Shown here piece by piece: positions 25,701 to 34,162 of a DNA stretch of 64,000 nt; position 1 is the stretch's first letter, and each line of letters starts with the position of its first letter. The position numbers and the translations under genes were made by a program. The notes under the pieces are model-generated. The model saw only the letters and a list, made by a program, of their open reading frames with translations, searched no databases and had not been told where the DNA came from. Origin of the DNA: Streptomyces sp. B3I8 (lineage in GTDB: Bacteria; Actinomycetota; Actinomycetes; Streptomycetales; Streptomycetaceae); contig NZ_JAUSYN010000002.1 of assembly GCF_030816915.1 (NCBI RefSeq), positions 898,501-962,500 of the forward strand, given 5' to 3'.

Positions 25701-26435
25701 TCAGCCGAGGTGCCGGGCGAAGAACCGCAGTGTGTCGTCCGGTTCATGGACCGGGATCTCCCCGTGTCCGCCGGGGTGGGCGTGCAGGGCCTTCTCGGCC
25801 GAGGCCAGGGCGTCGAACAGCGCCAGGCCGTGGGCCCGCGGCACCCGTTCGTCGTCCCACTGCACCCAGAACTGCACCGGGACCGTGATCCGCGCGGCGG
25901 CCGATGCCGAGGCCGACGCTCCGCCGAGGCCCAACACCGCGGCACGCACGCGGGGTTCGTCGACGACGAACGGTACGCCGAGTCCGCATCCGAGGGACAC
26001 CCCCCAGTAGCCCACCGGGCCGGCCCCGACGTGACCGAGCGCCTGGACCGCGTCCAGGACCGCCCGCCATTCGGGGACGGTCCGGCGGGCCACGAGTGCC
26101 TGGAAGCCGGCGATCAGCGGAGCCGGCTCCTCACCGGCGGCGATGCGGGCCTGGTTCCCGGTCGCGATCCTGTCGTACTCCTCGTCCACCGGCCGGTCCC
26201 CGTGGCCGGGCACGTCCACCGCGACCACCGCGTAACCGCGTTCGGTCACGAGACGGCGGGCACGGGTGACGAGGTCGGGGTCCTTCTTGTGCCGGCCACC
26301 GCCGTGTCCCAGCAGGACGAGGGGGCGGGTGCCGACGGCGCCCACGGGCGTCCACAGGACGCCGGGGATCTCATCGAGGGTGAAGAGCTGTTCGCGGACG
26401 CCGTCGGACGCCGTCTCGGAGTGGTGCAAGCGCAT
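25701..26435 (-). CDS. Alpha/beta hydrolase (dienelactone-hydrolase-like)
   Basis: A 244-aa alpha/beta hydrolase. The oxyanion segment is LVLLGHGGG near residues 39-47, the nucleophile elbow is GVSLGCG (G-x-S-x-G) near 145, an Asp is in WDDERVPRAHG, and the catalytic His is in HPGGHGEIP near the C terminus. The fold fits small esterases or dienelactone hydrolases; no substrate is evident. The ATG 26435 has only a weak upstream AAAGG. Confidence 0.85.
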   Translation of the reverse strand: MRLHHSETASDGVREQLFTLDEIPGVLWTPVGAVGTRPLVLLGHGGGRHKKDPDLVTRARRLVTERGYAVVAVDVPGHGDRPVDEEYDRIATGNQARIAAGEEPAPLIAGFQALVARRTVPEWRAVLDAVQALGHVGAGPVGYWGVSLGCGLGVPFVVDEPRVRAAVLGLGGASASASAAARITVPVQFWVQWDDERVPRAHGLALFDALASAEKALHAHPGGHGEIPVHEPDDTLRFFARHLG

Positions 26436-26574
26436 GGAGTGCCCAGCCTTTCGGAATGCCTTCGACGGGCACTCCCCGGGCCACGTGGGAGAGGGAGCCC
26501 CGACCTGTCACTGCGTTGATCGGTCTCACCTCCTCGGTCGCGCACCGGTGTACAGCGGAGCGGAACGTACCATG

Positions 26575-26607
26575 GGGCCCGCCCACGTCCGTACGGTGGG
26601 CGGGCCC
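26575..26607 (-). terminator. Hairpin terminator
   Basis: A 12-bp perfect stem (GGGCCCGCCCAC / GTGGGCGGGCCC, 9-nt loop) lies 23 nt beyond the stop codon of the TPR-like gene. Confidence 0.75.
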
Positions 26608-26629
26608 GGCGCCTCTCACCCGCGATCCC

Positions 26630-27166
26630 TCAGGACGCGTGGGGTCGTCTCGGTGGCCCGACGGGTGGTTCGCCGCCCGTCGACAGTTCCCGTTCGAGCC
26701 GGTCCATCGCCGCGCGGACCCCCTGCCCGTACGGGTCGTCCCCGAGCGCCTCCGCCGTGCCACGGGCACGGTGGAGATGCCCGCGGGCGGCCTCCCGGCG
26801 GCCCAGTTTCACGTAGTCCGCGGCGAGGTTGAGATGCAGGGAGGGGAAGAAGCCCCGCACCGCGGGCGAGCCGTCCGGTGCGGCGGGCCGGACGCCGGTC
26901 AGCTCCTCCGCCGCCGACAACGCCCGCAGGTCCCAGGCGAGTTCGTCGGCGGGCTCGTCCTGCGTGTCCGCCAGATAGTGCGCCAGCGTGCAGCGGTGCA
27001 GGGGATCCCCGTCCTCCCCGATCTCCGCCCACAGCTGGAGGAACCGGCCGCGCGCCTCCTCCCGGTCGCCGCCGTGGTGCAGCATCACGGCCTGGCCGAT
27101 CCTGCTGAGCACGGCGTCCGCCGCCCCCTGGGGGTCCCCCGCCGCCGCGCGTTCTCGTGGCTCCAC
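26630..27166 (-). CDS. TPR-like hypothetical protein
   Basis: A 178-aa helical soluble protein. Helix pairs such as GQAVMLHHGGDREEARGRFLQLWAEIG and HLNLAADYVKLGRREAARGHLHRARGTAEAL look like tetratricopeptide-type repeats; a central HRCTLAHYLADTQDEPADELAWDL segment resembles those in actinobacterial TPR proteins. GTG 27166 is chosen because GAAGGA lies 7 nt upstream; the GTG 27 nt earlier has none. Function unknown. Confidence 0.75.
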   Translation of the reverse strand: MEPRERAAAGDPQGAADAVLSRIGQAVMLHHGGDREEARGRFLQLWAEIGEDGDPLHRCTLAHYLADTQDEPADELAWDLRALSAAEELTGVRPAAPDGSPAVRGFFPSLHLNLAADYVKLGRREAARGHLHRARGTAEALGDDPYGQGVRAAMDRLERELSTGGEPPVGPPRRPHAS

Positions 27167-27322
27167 CGTCGTATCCTTCCGGTCCCGCCGCACCCGACCT
27201 TTCCGACGCTAACCGCCACCACAGGCGATCCGGCTCAGGCGCCCCCGTGGACACTCCGGGTCACGCGCCCGGCCCGTCCCGCCCGAGCCTCTCCGCCCGC
27301 AGGCCCCCCGCCCCCTCGGCCG

Positions 27323-28006
27323 TCAGCCCAGGTTCGGGATCGTCCAGTCGATCGGCTCGTGGCCCTGCGCCGCCACCGCCTCGTTGATCTGTGTGAACGG
27401 GCGGGAGCCGAAGAACTTCTTCGCCGACAGCGGCGAGGGGTGGGCGCCCTTGACCACCGCGTGCCGCGTCTCGTCGATCAGCGGCAGCTTCTTCTGCGCG
27501 TAGTTCCCCCACAGCACGAAGACCGCCGGGTCGGGCCGGCCGGCCACCGCCTTGATCACCGCGTCGGTGAACTTCTCCCAGCCGCGTCCCTTGTGCGAGT
27601 TGGCCTCGCCGCCGCGGACCGTGAGCACCGCGTTGAGCAGCAGCACGCCCTGCTCGGCCCAGGGCATCAGATAGCCGTTGTCGGGGATCGGCGTGCCCAG
27701 TTCCGCCTGCATCTCCTTGTAGATGTTCCGCAGCGACGGCGGCGTCCGCACCCCCGGCCGGACCGAGAAGCACAGTCCGTGGCCCTGGCCCTCGCCGTGG
27801 TAGGGGTCCTGGCCGAGGATCAGCACCTTCACCTTGTCGTACGGCGTGGCGTCGAGCGCCGCGAAGACCTCCTCGCGGGGCGGATGGACGGGGCCCTTGG
27901 CCCGCTCCCCCTCGACGAACTCGGTCAGCTCCTTGAAGTAGGGCTGCTGCAGTTCGTCGCCCAGAACGCCCTGCCAGGACTCGGGCAGCATGGCGATGTC
28001 GGTCAC
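27323..28006 (-). CDS. ung: Uracil-DNA glycosylase
   Basis: A 227-aa family 1 UDG that removes uracil from DNA in base excision repair. The water-activating motif GQDPYHGEGQGHGLCFSV is near residues 64-81, NAVLTVRGGEANSHKGRGW near 125, and the His motif GAHPSPLS near 187-194. Length and all motifs are typical. It shares the strand with the downstream TPR-like gene across about 155 nt. Confidence 0.96.
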   Translation of the reverse strand: MTDIAMLPESWQGVLGDELQQPYFKELTEFVEGERAKGPVHPPREEVFAALDATPYDKVKVLILGQDPYHGEGQGHGLCFSVRPGVRTPPSLRNIYKEMQAELGTPIPDNGYLMPWAEQGVLLLNAVLTVRGGEANSHKGRGWEKFTDAVIKAVAGRPDPAVFVLWGNYAQKKLPLIDETRHAVVKGAHPSPLSAKKFFGSRPFTQINEAVAAQGHEPIDWTIPNLG

Positions 28007-28086
28007 GTCAACGTCCTTCGTCGTACGGTCACTTCCAGGCCTCAGAACCTACCGGCGACCACTGACAACGCGCCCCCGCCCCCGGA

Positions 28087-29657
28087 CTACCAGCTGGTCT
28101 GGCGGTGCAGTTCCCACATCATCATGATCGTCGACGGGTCCAGCGCGCGTTCCGCGCCCGCGAGGTCGTCGTCGGTGGCCACGTACTGCTTGCCCTGCCA
28201 CAGCGGCAGCAGCCGGGCGTCGTCGACGAGGATCCGCTGGGCCTCCTCGAAATCTTCGGCGACGGTCCCCCGGTCGCTGCGGCCGCGCGAGCGGGGCAGC
28301 AGGACGTCGGTGATCTCCTTGGCGGGGTACGGCGTGCCCAGGGCGTTGCCCTCCCCCACGAAGGGGGCGACGAAGTTGTCGGCGTCGGGGAAGTCGGGGA
28401 ACCAGCCCCGGCCGAACACGGGGTACTCACCCTTGCGGTAGCCCGCCTCGAAGGTCTTCCAGGGGCGGCCCCGCAGGGCGACGGTGAACAGGCCGGAGTC
28501 CTCGAGCTGCTGCTTGAGCTCGGAGAACTCGGGCGCCGTCTCGGAGCCGTAGCGGTCGATGGTGTACCAGAGGGTGAGCGGCACGCGCCGGGTGATGCCG
28601 GCGTCGGCGAGGATCCGGCGGGCCTTGGAGGTGCTGGGGTCCCCGAACCGGTCGAAGTAGCCCGTGGTGTGGCCGACGAGTCCCGCCGGGACCATGGAGT
28701 AGAGGGGCTGGACGGTGTCCTTGTAGACCTTGTGCGCGATGGCCGCCCGGTCCACGACCTGGGCGACGGCCCTGCGCACGGCCTTCTTCCCGGCCCAGGG
28801 GTCGTCGGGGTTGAACACCAGATAGCTGATCTCGATGCCGGGGTTCTCGACGATCTCCAGGTCGTCCTTGGCCTGGTCGGCCTGGAGCGCGACGACGTCG
28901 GAGGCGGCGATCCCGCGGTAGGTGGCGTCGATGTCGCCTCGCTGGAGGGCGCCGACCATGCCGGTGGAGTCCCGGAAGTACTCGATGGTGACGGCGTCGT
29001 TCTTGCGTTCGGCGAGGCCCTTGTAGCGGTCGTTGGCCACCAGTTCGGCCTTCTCGCCGTCGTCGTAGGACGTGAGCCGGTAGGGACCGGAGCCGGTGGT
29101 CCCGCCGTCCTGGCGCAGGGAGTGCGCCGGGTAGTCGTCCGGGTCGACGAGCGACATCGCGGGGGTGGCGAGCACGAAAGGGAAGGTGGCGTCGGGCCGG
29201 GTGAGGTGGAAGACGACCTGGTGGTCGCCCTCGGTGGTGACGGACCGCAGGTTCGCGAGCAGGCCCGCTGGGCCCCCGGAGACGTTGATCCGCCGTATTC
29301 GGTCGATGGAGTACTTCACGGCGGCGGCGTCGAGCGGGTCGCCGTCGGAGAACGTCGTGCCGGCGCGCAGGACACAGCGGTAGGTACGGTTGCCGGTGTC
29401 GGTGAATCCGCACGTCCGGGCGGCGTCGGGCTGGGGGGTGGTGGACCCGTAGGGGTAGCTCAGCAGCGTCTGGTAGATGTTGCGGAACAGCTCCCACGAG
29501 CCGTCCCAGGAGGCGGCCGGGTGCTGGGTGCGCTGGTCGTGCCCACGACGATCGGATCGTCCTCGGAGGGGGCCGGGGACACCAGCCCGCAGCCGGCCAC
29601 CAGTGACAGGGCGCCGAGCGCCGCGAGCCGGCGCAGGTCTCGGTTCCGGTTGGACAC
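28087..29657 (-). pseudogene. ABC transporter solute-binding lipoprotein (SBP family 5), frameshifted
   Basis: GTG 29657 (GAGGAG upstream) starts a lipoprotein signal with lipobox VAGC, then DDPIVVGTTSAPSTR in one frame. From about nt 29525 the family sequence continues in another frame (PAASWDGSWELFRNIYQTLLSYPYG...) through to 28087. The 1571-nt interval is 3n+2; homologues as I recall read APSTLDPAA here, so a 7-nt loss between two ACCC repeats would explain it. The rest looks like an intact peptide/nickel-type SBP. No permease or ATPase genes are adjacent. A real lesion or a sequencing error are both possible. Confidence 0.75.
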
Positions 29658-29880
29658 GTGCGCGCTCCTCGATCCGCCGATCCGCGGTGCCAGGGACCGG
29701 GGGAACATACCGCAGCGGAACGCCTCGGGAGCGTGCTTCGCACAGGGCATCTGATCAGGGAGGACATGACGACGTTGTCATGCCGCCGCGAGGCTCCCGG
29801 CGCTGGACACGGGCCCGCCGTACGTACACCCAAGGCAGCTCTTCCGTATCCGCCGCCCGCCTTTCGGGCACGCACGGAAC
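29658..29880. other. Gene-free stretch upstream of the binding-protein gene
   Basis: Together with the terminator and the 17-bp direct repeats at 29941-29974, this fills about 325 nt between the pseudogene start and the next stop codon. No credible gene is visible. Confidence 0.5.
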
Positions 29881-29912
29881 ACCGGAGCCGGGGGCGTGCC
29901 CCCGGCTCCGGT
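29881..29912 (-). terminator. Hairpin terminator
   Basis: A perfect 15-bp stem (ACCGGAGCCGGGGGC / GCCCCCGGCTCCGGT) with a 2-nt spacer lies about 70 nt after the stop of the first SDR gene. Confidence 0.75.
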
Positions 29913-29983
29913 TCGTGGTGTGGCCCGTGTGGCGCGCGGGCGTGAGTGGCGTGTGGGCGTGAGTGGCGTGTGGGCCGCCGCCG

Positions 29984-30742
29984 TCAGCCGACGCCCGCGT
30001 TGAGGAAGATGCCGCCGTCCACGACGAGCGTCTGCCCGGTGATCCAGTCCGACTGGTCGGAGGTGAGGAACGCGGCGGCCCCACCGATGTCGGAGGGCAC
30101 GCCGAGCCGGCCGAGCGGGTAGGAGGCGGCGGCCTCCGCCTCCCGGCCCTCGTACAGGGCCTGCGCGAACCTCGTCTTGACCACGGCGGGCGCGATCGCG
30201 TTGACCCGTACCGCCGGCGCGAACTCGTGGGCGAGCTGCTGGGTCAGGTTGATCATCGCGGCCTTGCTGACGCCGTACGCCCCGATGAACGGCGAGGCCG
30301 AGATACCGGCCACGGAGGCGATGTTGACGATCGCCCCGCCGTTCTCCTTCTGCCAGGCGTGCCAGGTCCGCTGGGCGAACCCGAGCGCGGAGAGCACGTT
30401 GGTCTCGAAGACCTTGCGCGCCACGTTCAGGTCGAGGTCCGCGATCGCCCCGAACACCGGGTTGGTGCCCGCGTTGTTGACGAGGTGGTCGATGCGGCCG
30501 AACGCCTCCATGGTGCGCGCGACGGCGACGGCCTGGTGCTCCTCGTCGTGCGCCTTGCCGGCCACGCCGATGACGCGGTCGGGGCCGAGCGACTCGACGG
30601 CCGCCTTGAGGGCGTCCTCGTTGCGGCCGGTGATGCAGACCCGGTCGCCGCGGGCGACGAGCGCCTCGGCCACGCCGTAGCCGATGCCGCGGCTGGCGCC
30701 GGTGATGAGGGCGACCTTGCCCGAGAGTTCCACCGAAGTCAT
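29984..30742 (-). CDS. SDR family oxidoreductase
   Basis: A 252-aa classical short-chain dehydrogenase. The cofactor motif is TGASRGIGYG at about residues 14-23, NNAG near 89, IASVAG then the YGVSK catalytic YxxxK near 155-160, and the NAIAPAVVKTRF stretch. Family members reduce 3-oxoacyl-ACP or related ketones. It is downstream of a second SDR gene, separated by 59 nt, so the two may form one transcriptional unit, possibly in fatty acid or secondary metabolism. Confidence 0.9.
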   Translation of the reverse strand: MTSVELSGKVALITGASRGIGYGVAEALVARGDRVCITGRNEDALKAAVESLGPDRVIGVAGKAHDEEHQAVAVARTMEAFGRIDHLVNNAGTNPVFGAIADLDLNVARKVFETNVLSALGFAQRTWHAWQKENGGAIVNIASVAGISASPFIGAYGVSKAAMINLTQQLAHEFAPAVRVNAIAPAVVKTRFAQALYEGREAEAAASYPLGRLGVPSDIGGAAAFLTSDQSDWITGQTLVVDGGIFLNAGVG

Positions 30743-30801
30743 GTTTCCCGTCTTCCTTGGTTCTTCCTGCGCTCGTCCCTCGTCCCTCGTCCCTCTTCGC
30801 C

Positions 30802-31563
30802 CTAGTCGAGCGGTCCGCCGGCCACGTACAGCACCTGGCCGGAGACGAAGCCCGCGGCCTCGCCCGTGAAGAAGGCGATGGCGTTGGCGATGTCCTCGGG
30901 CTCACCGACGCGTGCGACCGGGATCTGGGTGGCGGCGGCGGCCTTGAAGTCGTCGAAGCCCATGCCGACGCGGTCGGCGGTGGCCTTGGTCATCTCGGTG
31001 GCGATGAAGCCGGGGGCCACGGCGTTGGCGGTGACGCCGAACTTGCCGAGCTCCTTGGCGAGGGTCTTGGTGAAGCCCTGCAGACCGGCCTTGGCGGCGG
31101 AGTAGTTGACCTGGCCGCGGTTGCCGAGCGCGGAGGACGAGGAGAGGTTGACGATCCGCCCGAAGTGCGCGTCGACCATGTGCTTCTGGCAGGCGCGGGA
31201 CATCAGGAAGGCGCCGCGCAGGTGCACGTTCATGACGGTGTCCCAGTCGGAGACGCTCATCTTGAACAGCAGGTTGTCGCGGAGCACACCCGCGTTGTTG
31301 ACGAGGATCGTGGGCGCGCCCAGCTCCTGGGCGACGCGTTCGACGGCCGCCGCGACCTGGGCCTCGTCGGAGACGTCGCAGCCGACCGCGAGCGCCCGGC
31401 CGCCGGCGGCGGTGATCTTCTCGACGGTGTCCTTGCAGGCTGCCTCGTCGAGGTCGAGCACCGCGACGGCCCGGCCCTCGGCGGCCAGACGTACGGCGGT
31501 GGCGGCGCCGATGCCGCGCGCCGCGCCGGTGACGACGGCTACCCGCGCTTCAGTGGTGGACAT
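30802..31563 (-). CDS. fabG: 3-oxoacyl-ACP reductase FabG-type SDR
   Basis: A 253-aa SDR very close in form to FabG: TGAARGIGAA at residues 13-22, NNAGVLRDNLLFKMSVSDWDTVMNVHLRG near 90-115, NLSSSSALGNRGQVNYSAAKAG with the YxxxK, and ANAVAPGFIATEMTKA. It would reduce beta-ketoacyl-ACP with NADPH. ATG 31563 has GAGGAGA upstream; the frame runs open to 31704 without homology. The other SDR follows. Confidence 0.9.
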   Translation of the reverse strand: MSTTEARVAVVTGAARGIGAATAVRLAAEGRAVAVLDLDEAACKDTVEKITAAGGRALAVGCDVSDEAQVAAAVERVAQELGAPTILVNNAGVLRDNLLFKMSVSDWDTVMNVHLRGAFLMSRACQKHMVDAHFGRIVNLSSSSALGNRGQVNYSAAKAGLQGFTKTLAKELGKFGVTANAVAPGFIATEMTKATADRVGMGFDDFKAAAATQIPVARVGEPEDIANAIAFFTGEAAGFVSGQVLYVAGGPLD

Positions 31564-31739
31564 TGCTGCTTCTCCTCGTCCTGGGGAAGTCACCGGGGCC
31601 CTCCGGGGGTCCCGGAGGCTTCCGGAAGGTGGCGGCTCCTGCGGCACGCCCGGTGAGCGACCGCTTAGTACCTTCGACAGACGTGACGCTAGAAGCCCTG
31701 GCACCCGGTGTCAACGGCACACGGGGTGCGTGTGATCCA

Positions 31740-32123
31740 TTACCTCACCAGCAGCGCGAGCAATCGCTCCGCCTCGGCCGCCGGATCGGCGGTCAGTCCC
31801 GTGTGCACCGGGCCGGGGCTCACGATCGTCGACCGGGGGGCGACCAGCCAGCGGAAGCGCCGCCCGGCGTCGTCCCCGGCGGCAGGGCCGGCGGCGGCGC
31901 CGCCCGCGCACACGCCCTCGACGGCGCGCAGCGCGGCGCGCACACCGTCCACGTCCGCCGCCGGGTCAAGGGCGCGCAGTTTTCCCTCGTCCAGATGGGT
32001 GCGCGCGGCGACGAAGGACCGGGCCCGGCAGTAGACGAGCACTCCCGCGTTGATGCACTCACCACGTTCGACGCGCGGCACGACCCGCAGCAGCGCGTAC
32101 TCGAAGACGTCTCGGTCGTTCAC
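31740..32123 (-). CDS. DUF3037 domain protein
   Basis: A 127-aa protein of the DUF3037 family: FEYALLRVVPRVERGECINAGVLVYC at the start, then ARTHLDEGKLRALDPAADVDGV and FRWLVAPRSTIVSPGPVHTGL, the typical end. Its biochemical function is unknown. GTG 32123 overlaps the TGA of the HipA-like gene by 4 nt (GTGA), so the two are almost certainly translationally coupled. Fused or paired DUF3037/HipA-like arrangements occur across bacteria in my memory. Confidence 0.88.
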   Translation of the reverse strand: MNDRDVFEYALLRVVPRVERGECINAGVLVYCRARSFVAARTHLDEGKLRALDPAADVDGVRAALRAVEGVCAGGAAAGPAAGDDAGRRFRWLVAPRSTIVSPGPVHTGLTADPAAEAERLLALLVR

Positions 32124-32911
32124 TTGTTCTCCTGCGTGACGGTCGCGCGGGCGGCGCGGTCGAGGCCGGTGACGCGTGCGTGGATCGCGGGGGCCCGGGT
32201 CAGCAGCGGGGCCGCGTAGGCACGGCGCACCTCGTCCGGGGTGGCGAAGCCGGGTTCGTCCGCCAGCCAGGCGTCGGGGATCTCGGCGGTCACCTCGGCC
32301 AGCAGCTCCGCGGTCACCAGCGGGGCCAGCTCGGCGGCGGCCGCGGCGACGTCCGGCGCGAAGGGGGCCAGTGCGTGGTCCGAGGCGTCGTAGGGGCGGG
32401 CGGCGGAGGCCTCGGCGGTGGGCCAGTTGTGCTGCCAGATCATGGTGGCCCCGTGGTCGATGAGCCACAGCTCGCCCCGCCACCGCAGCAGGTTGGGGTT
32501 GCGCCATGAGCGGTCGACGTTGTTGACCAGCGCGTCGAACCAGACGATCCGCCCGGCCTCCGCGGGGTCGACGGGGAAGGCGAGGGCGTCGAAGCCGAGG
32601 GCGCCGCTGAGGAAGTCCATGCCGAGGTTGAGCCCGCCGCTCCCCCGCAGCAGCGCCTGCACCTCCTCGTCGGGTTCGCCGAGGCCCAGTACGGGATCGA
32701 GGGCGACGGTGACGAGACCGGGCACGCGCAGTCCGAGCCGCCGGGCGAGCGTGCCGCACACCACCTCGGCGACGAGCGTCTTGCGGCCCTGCCCCGCACC
32801 GCTGAACTTCAGGACGTACGCGGCGAGATCGTCCGCCTCGATCAGTCCCGGCAGCGAGCCGCCCTCCCGCAGGGGCGTGATGTAGCGGGTCGCGGTGACT
32901 TCCTTGAGCAT
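32120..32911 (-). CDS. HipA-like kinase domain protein (HipA_2 type)
   Basis: A 263-aa protein resembling the kinase domain of HipA toxins but without the HipA N-subdomain: TPLREGGSLPGLIEADDLAAYVLKFSGAGQGRKTLVAEV (a nucleotide-binding-like strand-loop with Lys in YVLKF), and FDALVNNVDRSWRNPNLL followed by LWLIDHGATMIW, where the Asp/Asn/Asp residues look like the catalytic and Mg-binding triad. No HipB-like gene is adjacent; instead a DUF3037 gene overlaps its stop codon. Function is unknown; a protein or small-molecule kinase is inferred. Confidence 0.85.
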   Translation of the reverse strand: MLKEVTATRYITPLREGGSLPGLIEADDLAAYVLKFSGAGQGRKTLVAEVVCGTLARRLGLRVPGLVTVALDPVLGLGEPDEEVQALLRGSGGLNLGMDFLSGALGFDALAFPVDPAEAGRIVWFDALVNNVDRSWRNPNLLRWRGELWLIDHGATMIWQHNWPTAEASAARPYDASDHALAPFAPDVAAAAAELAPLVTAELLAEVTAEIPDAWLADEPGFATPDEVRRAYAAPLLTRAPAIHARVTGLDRAARATVTQENK

Positions 32912-33147
32912 CGCCCCAGGCTATCCGGGCGGGGCGGGGCCGCTCCCGGCCCGGTGCGGGCCCGCTCCCGGCCCGGTGGCCGGATCCGGGTGGGCTGCTG
33001 TCGATCTCCTGTCGATCGCGCGTCGCGTGAACAGGCGGTGCCCGTCCGCCGTAACCATGGTCGACGAGGCACCGGCAGCCACCGGCGGCGATCCGCCGGG
33101 GCACGCGTGCCGACGACAGTGGCAGCATCTTCGAAGGGAACGTCAGC

Positions 33148-33627
33148 ATGACCAGCGAATCGCTCCACCCCGCTCCGGCTCCGGCCCGCCGTACGGTCAT
33201 GGCGGCGGCCGGCGCGGCGGGACTCGCCGTCGCGCTGACCGCGTGCGGGGGCGGGGACGACGACTCGTCCTCCTCCAGCGCGAGCACCGGCGGCGGCGAC
33301 AGCGCCTCGAAGGACTCCGGGGCGGGCGCGGGTTCCGGTGGCACCGAACTGGCGAAGACCTCCGACATCCCCGAGGGCGGCGGCAAGGTCTTCGGTGACA
33401 AGGGCGTGGTGGTGACGCAACCCGCCGCCGGCCAGTTCAAGGCCTTCTCGTCCAAGTGCACGCACCAGGGCTGCGCGGTGAGCAGCATCAGCAACGGCGT
33501 GATCACCTGCCCCTGCCACAACAGCCAGTTCTCCGCCAGCGACGGCAGCGTGAAGAAGGGCCCGGCGACCCAGCCGCTGGCCGCCGCGAAGATCACCGTG
33601 GACGGTGAGTCGATCAAGCTCGGCTGA
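33148..33627 (+). CDS. Rieske [2Fe-2S] protein, secreted lipoprotein
   Basis: A 159-aa exported Rieske protein. An RR motif (ARRTVMAAAGAAGLAVA) followed by the lipobox LTAC suggests Tat export and lipid attachment near residue 34. A Ser/Gly-rich linker leads to the Rieske fold with the cluster ligands CTHQGC and CPCHNSQF. It would sit on the outer face of the membrane as an electron-transfer or oxygenase partner. It is followed by an F420/FMN-type PPOX gene 63 nt downstream on the same strand. Confidence 0.92.
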   Translation: MTSESLHPAPAPARRTVMAAAGAAGLAVALTACGGGDDDSSSSSASTGGGDSASKDSGAGAGSGGTELAKTSDIPEGGGKVFGDKGVVVTQPAAGQFKAFSSKCTHQGCAVSSISNGVITCPCHNSQFSASDGSVKKGPATQPLAAAKITVDGESIKLG

Positions 33628-33690
33628 CCGGCCGGCCCGCGGGCGCACCCCGGGCGGAGCAGGAGCCGCAGGACCTGGAAAGGGATACGC

Positions 33691-34158
33691 ATGTCCGCCA
33701 CCCAGCGCCGGGGGCGCAGGATCATGATGACGCCGGCGGAGCTGGACGAGTTCCTCACCACCCAGCGCAGCTGCCGGGTCGCGACCCTCTCCGCGGACGG
33801 CGCCCCGCACGTCAGCCCCCTGTGGTTCGTGTGGGACGGCACCTCGATGTGGCTGTACTCCGTGGTGCGCAGCAAGCGCTGGGCGGATCTGCGCAGCGAC
33901 CCGCGGATCGCCGTCGTCGTCGACACCGGCGAGGAGTACGACGAGCTGCGGGGCGTGGAGCTGTCGGGGGTCGCGGAGTTCGTGGGCGAGGTGCCGCGCA
34001 CCGGCGAGCTGCGCGCCGAACTGGACGTGGCGGAGACGCTGTTCGCCCGCAAGAACTTCGGTCTGGAGGAGATGCCGCACGACGGCCGGCATGCCTGGAT
34101 CCGGCTCACCCCGGACAGGACGGTCTCCTGGGACTTCCGCAAACTGGGACGGACGTAG
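33691..34158 (+). CDS. PPOX-class flavin/F420-binding protein
   Basis: A 155-aa split-barrel protein: MTPAELDEFLTTQRSCRVATLSADGAPHVSPLWFVWDG near the N terminus is the FMN/F420 binding strand pair, followed by SKRWADLRSDPRIAVVVDTG and a C-terminal WIRLTPDRTVSWDFRKLG. Many actinobacterial members use F420. The ATG 33691 has GGAAAGGGA upstream; a downstream ATG pair (Met 12-13) is possible. It ends 4 nt before the convergent LysR gene. Confidence 0.87.
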   Translation: MSATQRRGRRIMMTPAELDEFLTTQRSCRVATLSADGAPHVSPLWFVWDGTSMWLYSVVRSKRWADLRSDPRIAVVVDTGEEYDELRGVELSGVAEFVGEVPRTGELRAELDVAETLFARKNFGLEEMPHDGRHAWIRLTPDRTVSWDFRKLGRT

Positions 34159-34162
34159 GACT

